The translations under genes and the position numbers were made by a program. Source: DASUPK01 sp035265665 (GTDB taxonomy: Bacteria > Actinomycetota > Thermoleophilia > Solirubrobacterales > 70-9). Taken from it: a stretch of DNA of 13,705 nt. The stretch covers positions 1 to 13,705 of the forward strand of contig DATFOK010000140.1 in assembly GCA_035265665.1 (NCBI GenBank), read 5' to 3'. Under the pieces are notes generated by a model, which had not been told where the DNA came from, did no database searches, and worked only from the letters and a program-made list of their open reading frames with translations. Shown in pieces: positions 1 through 8,470 of this stretch (position 1 is the stretch's first letter; every line of letters begins with the position of its first letter).

Positions 1-1
1 C

Positions 2-3946
<3,945 letters not shown>

Positions 3947-3956
3947 CGCCTAGGCG
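3947..3956. repeat. 10-bp perfect palindrome CGCCTAGGCG directly after the rpoC stop
   Basis: The ten bases abutting the TAA of rpoC read the same on both strands. The site could pair as a very short hairpin in the transcript or be a dyad binding site. It lies 26 bp before the large rpoC stem-loop. A role is not established; in GC-rich DNA a 10-bp palindrome can arise by chance. Confidence 0.4.
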
Positions 3957-3982
3957 GCGGGTCCTGTCGCCGCAGGTACCGT

Positions 3983-4014
3983 CCCAAGCATGCGCGGGGA
4001 CGCGCATGCTTGGG
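3983..4014. terminator. Bidirectional stem-loop terminator between rpoC and the opposing VOC gene
   Basis: A perfect 14-bp inverted repeat (CCCAAGCATGCGCG at 3983-3996 and CGCGCATGCTTGGG at 4001-4014) encloses the 4-nt loop GGGA. On the + strand the loop fits the GNRA tetraloop pattern. It sits 36 nt after the rpoC stop and 77 nt beyond the stop of the convergent VOC gene, the expected place for a shared terminator. No T-tract follows on either strand, so it would be a U-less terminator of the kind proposed for actinobacteria, or a 3'-end stabiliser after Rho-dependent release. Confidence 0.75.
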
Positions 4015-4032
4015 CCCCACCTACGGAGCCAC

Positions 4033-4075
4033 CCGCCGACTAGCGCGACGGTTGACGGTGTTGGCCCGTCGGCGG
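4033..4075 (-). terminator. Possible weak terminator stem-loop downstream of the VOC gene
   Basis: CCGCCGAC (4033-4040) and GTCGGCGG (4068-4075) form a perfect 8-bp stem around a 27-nt loop, starting 16 nt past the stop of the minus-strand VOC gene. There is no T-run. The long loop makes it a weaker candidate than the neighbouring 3983-4014 stem-loop, which both convergent transcripts could use. Confidence 0.3.
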
Positions 4076-4091
4076 AGCGGCGGGCTGACTC

Positions 4092-4472
4092 TTAGCTCGG
4101 CTGGCCTTGGACGAGGCCGACGACGTGACCCTCCGGGTCGTTGAAGAGGCCGATGGTCAGGCCCTCCATCGGGCTGTCGGGCCCCATCATCTTCGTGCCC
4201 CCGAGCGACTCGGCCTTGTCGAGCGCCGCTCCGACATCTGGCACCTCGATGTAGAAGGTCACGTGCCCGTCATAGCCCTCGGGCCCGTCGCCGACGCCTC
4301 CGCCTATACCGACACCCTCGGAGTTCGTGTTTCCCTCGCGGGAGACGACCCCGTAGTCGGTCGGGCCGCCCTCGTACACGTCGAACTGCCAACCGGCGAG
4401 CTCGCCGTAGAAGTCGCGTAGCTTCTTCGCATCCTTGCCGACCACCTCGAAGTGAACGACTGGCTGTCCCAT
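4092..4472 (-). CDS. VOC-superfamily (glyoxalase/bleomycin-resistance-like) protein
   Basis: The predicted protein has 126 residues. It opens with VVHFEVVGKDAKKLRDFYGELAGW, a typical first beta-strand and helix of the vicinal-oxygen-chelate fold. A central GHVTFYIEVPDVGAALDKA begins the second beta-alpha-beta-beta-beta module. It ends in FNDPEGHVVGLVQG, the usual closing strand. Potential metal ligands are His7 and the His of DGHVTF; the position often held by a Glu ligand in the last strand is Gly (VVGLVQ). Metal-dependent chemistry is therefore uncertain and the substrate is unknown. The start at 4472 is preferred over an in-frame ATG at 4517 because it follows the purine-rich GGAAAGGAAGCG and gives the normal family length. 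It is the last gene of the minus-strand cluster, 84 nt after the thioredoxin-fold gene, and converges on rpoC. Confidence 0.85.
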   Translation of the reverse strand: MGQPVVHFEVVGKDAKKLRDFYGELAGWQFDVYEGGPTDYGVVSREGNTNSEGVGIGGGVGDGPEGYDGHVTFYIEVPDVGAALDKAESLGGTKMMGPDSPMEGLTIGLFNDPEGHVVGLVQGQPS

Positions 4473-4556
4473 CGCTTCCTTTCCGCGCCCCGGTGGCGCT
4501 GCTTGCGTTCGATGCACATATGACTTTCGGCGGGCCGCCTACTCATCGCCATTTGG
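4473..4556 (-). promoter_or_regulatory. 84-nt spacer with two small hairpins before the VOC gene
   Basis: Read on the minus strand, this gap holds a short GC hairpin (4529-4539, GGCG/CGCC) just after the thioredoxin-fold gene. A second hairpin (GCGCC/GGCGC, 4485-4499) directly precedes the purine-rich ribosome-binding site of the VOC gene. The first could weakly terminate or stabilise the upstream message and the second could modulate ribosome access. No convincing promoter hexamers were seen, so read-through from the upstream genes is plausible. Confidence 0.25.
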
Positions 4557-4868
4557 TCAACGTTCCGGGTCAGGAGCGCTTGATGGAGAAGCGGGGTGGG
4601 CCTTGGCCCACTCGACGATGCGCTGCGACTCGTTGATGACCTCGCCGTCATCCGTGACCAGGACGGGCACGACCGGGGTGCCGGTCAGCTCCTGGACCTC
4701 CCGTCGCCCGTCGGTCATCAGCTTGATCGGGCCGACGCCCAGCCCATGGACCTTGATCACCTCGGGATCGTGGCCCGCATCGCGTAGGGCCTTGTACGAG
4801 TTGTGACACGGGTGCCCGCGTGGGGGACGAGGCAGCTGGACGGTGTTCCAGCAGACGTAGAGCCTCAC
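4557..4868 (-). CDS. Thioredoxin-fold protein (glutaredoxin / GST N-terminal-domain-like)
   Basis: The 103-residue protein starts with strand MRLYVCW. It then has HPCHNSYKALRDAG, resembling the active-site turn and first helix of glutaredoxins, with Cys21 and Ser24 in a CxxS arrangement. The later TPVVPVLVTDDGEVI supplies the cis-proline strand (probably Pro68) and following beta-hairpin, and ESQRIVEWAKAHPA forms the last helix. This matches a single N-terminal GST/glutaredoxin domain with no C-terminal helical domain. CxxS suggests monothiol redox chemistry or binding rather than dithiol reduction; Cys6 is another thiol. A low-molecular-weight thiol such as mycothiol would be the likely partner if the host is actinobacterial (inference). 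The GTG start overlaps the TGA of the upstream membrane-protein gene as GTGA, so translation is probably coupled. Confidence 0.8.
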   Translation of the reverse strand: MRLYVCWNTVQLPRPPRGHPCHNSYKALRDAGHDPEVIKVHGLGVGPIKLMTDGRREVQELTGTPVVPVLVTDDGEVINESQRIVEWAKAHPASPSSAPDPER

Positions 4869-5188
4869 GAGCCGACTGGCGTGCGCTCACGCCGCTCGTG
4901 TGCGGCCACGCCCGGTGCGAGACGGGGCTCCACGACCGGTGTGCGGTTGCGGCCGCCGGGTGGGCAGTCCGGCTGGGCCTGGGCGGCGCCGCCGTGCGGC
5001 CCGCGGCGCCGCGGTCCCCGTGGCTTGAGCGGATTGCGGCGGAAGCGCCTGAAGCTGTGGTCCTCGGCGCCGCCGGCGTCCTCCAGCTCCGGCTCCTCGC
5101 GGACGGCCCACCAGATCAGCCACATTCCGAAAAGCACCGGGATCTTCAGGATCACGGCGAGGAAGAAGATCGGAAGCACCCCATCCAT
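4865..5188 (-). CDS. Small single-helix membrane protein with Arg/Pro-rich C-terminal tail
   Basis: The family is not recognised. The 107-residue product has one strongly hydrophobic segment at about residues 5-29 (LPIFFLAVILKIPVLFGMWL and following WW). An acidic stretch (EEPELEDAGGAED) follows, then a basic, Pro/Gly/Arg-rich and probably disordered tail. By the positive-inside rule the tail should be cytoplasmic. Gene reality is supported by the 4-nt GTGA overlap with the thioredoxin-fold gene and by the 33-nt spacing from the HAD gene upstream. No good Shine-Dalgarno precedes the ATG, so coupling to the HAD gene is likely. Longer frames on the opposite strand here (4803-5225 and 4820-5209) give only low-complexity translations. 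The tail sequence is the least certain part. Confidence 0.65.
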   Translation of the reverse strand: MDGVLPIFFLAVILKIPVLFGMWLIWWAVREEPELEDAGGAEDHSFRRFRRNPLKPRGPRRRGPHGGAAQAQPDCPPGGRNRTPVVEPRLAPGVAAHERRERTPVGS

Positions 5189-5221
5189 CCAGGGCGAGTC
5201 TACCCCTGATCGGCCCGCCCG

Positions 5222-5758
5222 CTAACGAGGCTGAAAGCCGTCACTTACCCAGGATTCGAGTGCCTCGACGTGGGCCTCGGTGAGGCCGATGGCCGACTCC
5301 GTAGGCACGAGCAAGGTGGGGGAGCTGCGCTGATCGGCCCACTGACAACAGCTCTCGTCCAGCCTGTCGTCGATCCAGGCGAGCGGGCGGGAGCCCGCGT
5401 ATTCCTGCAGCGCGTCGAGCTTCCAGTGCGCCGTGCCGAAGCGGGCGCGTCCATCGAAGGTCAAGTAGGGGAGCTCCGGCATGCCGAGAATGCCAGGCAG
5501 GTGGTCGTTCGCACGGTCTTCCCAGCCGCTCGCCCAGACAAGCTCGTAGGTCTTCGCGAGCCGGTTGAGCCGGGCCCCCGTCTCGAGCGCGATGCAGTGG
5601 AGCATCCCATCGATCAGGTGGAATTCCCCGGGCGCCTGGCCGGCGTCGCGGGCGCCGGGCTGGATCGGTTCGTCGAAGCCGAACAGGCTGATCACGCCGT
5701 CGATATCGACGGCCAGCAGCGGCCCGTCGCCCTCCTGCTTCTTTCTGAACAGCGGCAT
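5222..5758 (-). CDS. HAD-superfamily phosphatase-like protein (resembles the HAD domain of Swiss-Army-Knife RNA-repair proteins)
   Basis: The protein has 178 residues and HAD motifs in order. Motif I is LAVDIDGVI with Asp18 and Asp20 (nucleophile and acid/base). Motif II is in VWASGWEDRAN (Ser77). A candidate motif III lysine is Lys113 (HWKLDAL). Motif IV is PLAWIDDRLDE with Asp130 and Asp131. The short cap, ASGWE.RAN and WIDD recall the small HAD proteins grouped with Swiss-Army-Knife RNA-repair HAD domains; that assignment is from memory. All catalytic acids are present, so hydrolysis of a phosphate ester is plausible, but the substrate is unknown. It is the first gene of the minus-strand cluster. 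A TAATCT hexamer ends 7 nt before the ATG and no Shine-Dalgarno is visible, so the message may be leaderless. It is divergent from rpsL. Confidence 0.82.
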   Translation of the reverse strand: MPLFRKKQEGDGPLLAVDIDGVISLFGFDEPIQPGARDAGQAPGEFHLIDGMLHCIALETGARLNRLAKTYELVWASGWEDRANDHLPGILGMPELPYLTFDGRARFGTAHWKLDALQEYAGSRPLAWIDDRLDESCCQWADQRSSPTLLVPTESAIGLTEAHVEALESWVSDGFQPR

Positions 5759-5821
5759 GCCGCTGAGATTAGGCGCCAGACGGTGCGGCTTGGCGGCAGC
5801 TTGCCGCTACCATGCACCGCC
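5759..5821. promoter_or_regulatory. Divergent promoter region between the HAD gene and rpsL with a dyad
   Basis: These 63 bp must drive rpsL rightward, since everything upstream to rpoC is on the other strand. On the + strand TACCAT (5808-5813) fits the actinobacterial TANNNT -10 pattern and places the transcript start at or next to the GTG at 5822. On the minus strand TAATCT (5771-5766) places a start at about the ATG at 5758. Neither has a recognisable -35. The inverted repeat GCGGCA/TGCCGC (5793-5798 and 5802-5807) abuts the rpsL -10 and is a candidate operator. All assignments are by eye. Confidence 0.5.
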
Positions 5822-6217
5822 GTGCCGAACACCAACCAGCTCGTCCGCAAGGGACGAACCCACAGGAAGAAGAAGATGTCGACGCCGGGCCTGAAGTCGG
5901 GTCAGGGGCGCAAGAAGCGCGTCGCCGCGCCGCAGCGGCGCGGCGTCTGTACCCGCGTCGCGACAGTAACGCCGAAGAAGCCGAACTCGGCCCTTCGGAA
6001 GATCGCCCGTGTCCGGCTCACCAACGGTCTCGAGGTGACGAGCTACATCCCGGGGGAGGGGCACAACCTTCAGGAGCACTCGGTGGTCCTCGTCCGCGGC
6101 GGTCGGGTCAAGGACCTGCCGGGCGTCCGCTACAAGGTGGTCCGCGGCGCCCTCGACGCCGCCGGCGTCTCGGACCGCAAGCAGGGCCGTTCGCTCTACG
6201 GAGTGAAGGCCACCTAG
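5822..6217 (+). CDS. rpsL: 30S ribosomal protein S12
   Basis: S12 sits at the decoding centre of the 30S subunit, monitors codon-anticodon pairing and is the classic streptomycin target. The 131-residue product has the family opening NQLVRKGR and the invariant RRGVCTRV, TPKKPNSALRK, GEGHNLQEHSVVLVRGGRVK and DLPGVRY blocks. The Lys residues whose changes give streptomycin resistance (Lys42/43 in mature E. coli numbering, local 52/53, and Lys in GRVKD) are unmodified. A nine-residue basic insert (about residues 26-35) precedes RRGVC, where Firmicutes S12 also carries extra residues. The GTG start is set by homology; no Shine-Dalgarno precedes it and a TACCAT hexamer lies only 8 nt away, so a leaderless mRNA is likely. 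The out-of-frame ATG at 5812 is not used. rpsG follows after 2 nt. Confidence 0.98.
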   Translation: MPNTNQLVRKGRTHRKKKMSTPGLKSGQGRKKRVAAPQRRGVCTRVATVTPKKPNSALRKIARVRLTNGLEVTSYIPGEGHNLQEHSVVLVRGGRVKDLPGVRYKVVRGALDAAGVSDRKQGRSLYGVKAT

Positions 6218-6219
6218 CC

Positions 6220-6690
6220 GTGCCGCGCCGCAACCAGGCCACGATCCGCCTGCTCGAGCCGGATTCCGTTTACCGGAGCCGGCTGGTCCAGCAGGTGATC
6301 AACAAGGTGATGGTGGATGGCAAGAAGTCGCTCGCCGAGCAGATCACCTACGACGCCCTTGCCGTGGTGGGCGAGCGGACGGGCAACAACCCGGTCGAGG
6401 AGCTCGAGGGGGCGATCAAACAGCTCACCCCGGTCCTCGAAGTCCGCTCGAGGCGAGTCGGCGGCGCGACCTACCAGGTCCCCGTCGAGGTCCCGGCCCG
6501 CCGAGCCCGCACGCTCGCGGTTCGCTGGCTCGTCGAGTTCGCCCGTGCCCGGGGCGAGAAGTCGATGGCCGAGCGTCTCGCCAACGAGATCCTCGATGCC
6601 TCGAAGCAGCAGGGCAACGCCTGGAAGCGGAAGGACGACATCTACCGCATGGCGCAAGCTAATAAAGCATTCGCGCATTACCGTTGGTAA
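6220..6690 (+). CDS. rpsG: 30S ribosomal protein S7
   Basis: S7 is the primary assembly protein of the 30S head and contacts the E-site tRNA. The product has the standard 156 residues. It has VINKVMVDGKKSLAEQITYDAL, GGATYQVPVEV, RWLVEFAR and EKSMAERLANEILDA, ending NKAFAHYRW. It starts at GTG two bases after the rpsL stop, with GGAG (6200-6203) and AAGG (6206-6209) inside the rpsL end as ribosome-binding sequences. The last codons (CAA GCT AAT AAA GCA) are A/T-ended, unlike the rest of the gene. The last ten base pairs plus the stop form a hairpin arm (6673-6695). fusA does not follow; instead a minus-strand gene ends 28 nt downstream. Confidence 0.98.
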   Translation: MPRRNQATIRLLEPDSVYRSRLVQQVINKVMVDGKKSLAEQITYDALAVVGERTGNNPVEELEGAIKQLTPVLEVRSRRVGGATYQVPVEVPARRARTLAVRWLVEFARARGEKSMAERLANEILDASKQQGNAWKRKDDIYRMAQANKAFAHYRW

Positions 6691-6695
6691 TGCGC
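6673..6695. terminator. Stem-loop overlapping the rpsG stop codon, serving convergent genes
   Basis: GCGCATTACC (6673-6682) and GGTAATGCGC (6686-6695) form a perfect 10-bp stem with a GTT loop; the rpsG TAA lies in the second arm. On the + strand no T-tract follows. On the minus strand the stem is followed by GAATGCTTTATTAGC, which is T-rich for this genome, so it looks more like an intrinsic terminator for the opposing 207-residue membrane protein gene. It may serve both transcripts. Confidence 0.7.
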
Positions 6696-6715
6696 TCGCT
6701 TCCGTAGCGAGGCGC
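6692..6715. terminator. Second stem-loop in the rpsG/membrane-gene convergent gap
   Basis: GCGC TCGCT (6692-6700) can pair with AGCGA (6706-6710) and GCGC (6712-6715), with one bulged G and a TCCGT loop. It shares bases 6692-6695 with the larger stem at 6673-6695, so the two full structures are mutually exclusive; a shorter 5-bp form can coexist. It probably reinforces termination between rpsG and the convergent gene. Confidence 0.45.
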
Positions 6716-6718
6716 CTG

Positions 6719-7342
6719 CTAACCGTCGCCTCGCGGCGTCCTCGGCCGGACGTCTCGCTCACGTACCTGAATCGTACGCTCGCTTCGCCGTCCGGCCTGC
6801 GTCCTGGCGAGGCTCGGCTTTCGGCGCCTTTCGGAGCCCGTGGTCCGGTCCCCAGCCGCTCCCGGGCGCATCGTGGCCAGCGCCGCTCCGCAGACGGTGA
6901 GGACGAGCGAGCCGATCAACTCGAGCCAGAAGCCCGCGACCGGCTTCGCCTCCGCGTCGATGAAGGACTGCCGGGGGTCGTCGAGCGTGCCGACCTTGTT
7001 TACGTCGGGGAGGTCGCCGATCAGGAAGATCAGCAGCGCGATCAGCCCACAGATGGCGACCGCCATCGCCGCCACCTGCCTGAGCTGCTCGTCCCGCGCT
7101 CCGAGGGTGACCAGAACGAGGACGAGGGCGAAGATGGCGAGCACCAGGGTCGCGTAGCCGTGCTGGTCCTTCGAGCTGATCGCCTCCAGAGCCTCGCCGC
7201 CCGGCGGGGTGAGATGGAAGATGTCGGTGAACTGCGACGCGCCCAGCATCGCCGCGGCGGCGGTGCAGGCGAGGACGAGCAGCGTCTGCGTAGTCGGGAC
7301 CCTCAGGTCCGCTAGGCGCTTGGTGCGCGGGCCCCTGCTCAC
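6719..7342 (-). CDS. Four-helix membrane protein, paralogue B of a tandem pair
   Basis: The family is not recognised. The 207-residue product has four hydrophobic segments at about residues 19-38, 64-82, 88-108 and 136-157. A loop between helices 1 and 2 contains SQFTDIFHLTPPGGEALEAI, and a basic, probably disordered C-terminus follows residue 160. Motifs CGLIALLIFLIGDLP in helix 3 and GFWLELIGSLVLTVCG in helix 4 recur in the adjacent upstream gene. It starts with GTG overlapping the TGA of that gene as GTGA, so translation is coupled and the products may act together. Start and stop positions fit a convergent arrangement with rpsG, 28 nt away. A small-molecule transport or sensing role is possible but nothing in the sequence shows it. 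Confidence 0.72.
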   Translation of the reverse strand: MSRGPRTKRLADLRVPTTQTLLVLACTAAAAMLGASQFTDIFHLTPPGGEALEAISSKDQHGYATLVLAIFALVLVLVTLGARDEQLRQVAAMAVAICGLIALLIFLIGDLPDVNKVGTLDDPRQSFIDAEAKPVAGFWLELIGSLVLTVCGAALATMRPGAAGDRTTGSERRRKPSLARTQAGRRSERTIQVRERDVRPRTPRGDG

Positions 7343-8325
7343 TGCTCCGCCTGGAGGCCTGGGTAGATCCCCCCGGCCTCCCGGTGCGGCTCACGCCGCC
7401 TGGCCCCACTAGACCTGCCTCGCCGCCGTCGCCTCTCCCGGGTCACACCGCGAGAGTAATGGGCGAGCAGGCCGCCGCAGAGGATGAGGACCGCCGAGCA
7501 GGCGACCTCAGCCCAGAATCCCTCAAGAAGCCTGGCCTCGGTGCCGTTGAACGCGAGCCCCGCCCGGCCCACCTCGAGGCCCTGCGGGAGGTCGATGGCG
7601 ATCGCGACGGCCAGCCCGATGAGACCGCAGAGCGCGACGCCGCCGGCGAGCCGCGCACGGCCCCGGTATGCGGCAACCATCAAGATCGCCGCCAGCACCG
7701 CGACCGGCAAGAGGATCCAGAGATGGGCGCTGCCGGCCGTCTGCCTGTCCGTTATCGGCACCGAGGCGATCGACCCGATCTCCCCTGCGTAGGCCGGGGC
7801 GTCGACGGCGACCCCGTGATAGTCGAAGAACTGCGAGACACCGAGGCCCACTGCCGCGCAGACGCCCACGAAGGCGACGGTCGAGCGGGGATTTACGTGA
7901 CGGCGCGTGGCCTCCGCGACGATGAGCGCCGCACTGAGCAGCACGGCCCCGCCCCAGCGGAGCACCGTCTCCCCGGCCTTGAGCACCACCGCGATCAGCG
8001 CGGCGATCAGCTGGACGATGAAGAGCAGGGCCCGGGCCACCGGCCTCCCGATCCACCCGAAGAAGGCCGCAATGGGCGCCCCGAGGGGCCGGAGGCGGCG
8101 ACCGGTCTCGAGCCACGCCCCGCGCAGGCGGGCGCTGAGGGTCTGCTCGGGCCGGACGGCCCTACGCGCCTCGGCGCGGCGGCGACGCGACATCGCGCGA
8201 GCCTCGCGCCGGGTGCGCTCGGTGAGTTCATCCAACCGATTACGGGTCGCGCGGTCGCGCGCGCTCGCATCAATAGGAGGTCCACGGCGTCGCAGCCCGC
8301 GGCGGATTCTCTTCCTGGGGGCCAT
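7339..8325 (-). CDS. Multi-pass membrane protein with basic N-terminal domain, paralogue A of a tandem pair
   Basis: The family is not recognised. The 328-residue product begins with about 80 Arg-rich, probably helical residues (ELTERTRREARAMSRRRRAE). A hydrophobic region at about 83-138 probably forms two helices. A four-helix module at about 147-290 follows, then a basic C-terminus. The module repeats the downstream protein: LGVSQFFD near 161-168, CGLIGLAVAIAIDLPQG near 233-249 and GFWAEVACSAVLILCG near 269-284. It starts at ATG 8325, 213 bp from the fusA start on the other strand. No strong Shine-Dalgarno is seen, and internal starts are possible given the low-complexity N-terminus. Its stop overlaps the GTG of the next gene by 4 nt. 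It may nucleate a complex with the paralogue; function is unknown. Confidence 0.7.
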   Translation of the reverse strand: MAPRKRIRRGLRRRGPPIDASARDRATRNRLDELTERTRREARAMSRRRRAEARRAVRPEQTLSARLRGAWLETGRRLRPLGAPIAAFFGWIGRPVARALLFIVQLIAALIAVVLKAGETVLRWGGAVLLSAALIVAEATRRHVNPRSTVAFVGVCAAVGLGVSQFFDYHGVAVDAPAYAGEIGSIASVPITDRQTAGSAHLWILLPVAVLAAILMVAAYRGRARLAGGVALCGLIGLAVAIAIDLPQGLEVGRAGLAFNGTEARLLEGFWAEVACSAVLILCGGLLAHYSRGVTRERRRRRGRSSGARRREPHREAGGIYPGLQAEQ

Positions 8326-8336
8326 CAGACCGCTGC

Positions 8337-8342
8337 TATCAT
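8337..8342 (+). promoter_or_regulatory. Candidate -10 element (TATCAT) for the fusA leader
   Basis: TATCAT fits the TANNNT -10 pattern and is an A/T-rich spot in GC-rich surroundings. It would start a transcript near 8349 and give a leader of about 190 nt before fusA. No clear -35 hexamer lies 16-18 bp upstream. A promoter somewhere between the divergent membrane gene and fusA is required by the gene arrangement; this exact position is inference. Confidence 0.35.
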
Positions 8343-8347
8343 CATCG

Positions 8348-8449
8348 GTCGCTCGGGGGGTGCCCCGCAGGGCCCCGTGGGCGTTAACCGTTTCGATGGA
8401 GAACGGCGCGACATAGGAGCAGTTCGGGTCGAAGAGACGCTGTGCGCTC
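8348..8449 (+). ncRNA. Structured 5' leader of fusA (possible attenuator sensor region)
   Basis: The + strand can fold as a junction. GTCGC (about 8349-8353) pairs with GCGAC (about 8408-8412). Inside are CGGGG/CCCCG (8354-8367) and CCGTT/AACGG (about 8388-8406). GGGCCC at 8370-8375 could also pair with GGGCCC at 8450-8455, the 5' arm of the terminator that follows. The region holds a six-codon frame (ATG at 8396, TAG at 8414) and a 39-codon GTG frame (8377-8496) that crosses the terminator; neither has a convincing ribosome-binding site. It was compared from memory with tRNA, SRP RNA and common riboswitches and no match was found. Confidence 0.35.
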
Positions 8450-8470
8450 GGGCCCGCAAGGGCCTTTTTT
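8450..8470 (+). terminator. Canonical intrinsic terminator in the fusA leader
   Basis: GGCCC (8451-8455) and GGGCC (8460-8464) enclose the GNRA-type loop GCAA, with one further G-U pair (8450/8465), and are followed directly by six T residues (8465-8470). It is the only textbook T-tract terminator in the window. It lies 67 nt before the fusA start and points toward fusA, with no completed + strand gene between rpsG and it. That position suits premature termination of the fusA leader; the alternative is a stop for stray transcription antisense to the membrane genes. Confidence 0.75.

Noticed and set aside
4473..4517. Longer VOC protein from the in-frame ATG at 4517
   Set aside because: The extra 15 residues are unlike the family, and the ATG at 4472 has a purine-rich ribosome-binding site at the right distance.
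4803..5225. Two overlapping + strand frames (4803-5225 and 4820-5209) opposite the one-helix membrane protein gene
   Set aside because: Both translate to low-complexity Arg/Pro/Ala sequence; the minus-strand gene has a hydrophobic helix and a GTGA overlap with its neighbour.
5270..5821. Upstream extension of the rpsL frame across the HAD gene
   Set aside because: The extension is antisense to a well-supported HAD coding sequence and S12 homology begins at 5822; it is a GC-rich shadow frame.
5812..6690. A + strand frame beginning at ATG 5812 and running in frame into rpsG
   Set aside because: Its first 136 codons overlap rpsL in another frame and give an Arg/Gly/Pro-rich translation with no family features; S7 homology begins exactly at the GTG at 6220.
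8343..8470. tRNA, SRP RNA or a known riboswitch in the fusA leader
   Set aside because: No cloverleaf or T-arm, no conserved SRP apical loop, and no recalled riboswitch core could be matched, so it is kept only as an unassigned structured leader.
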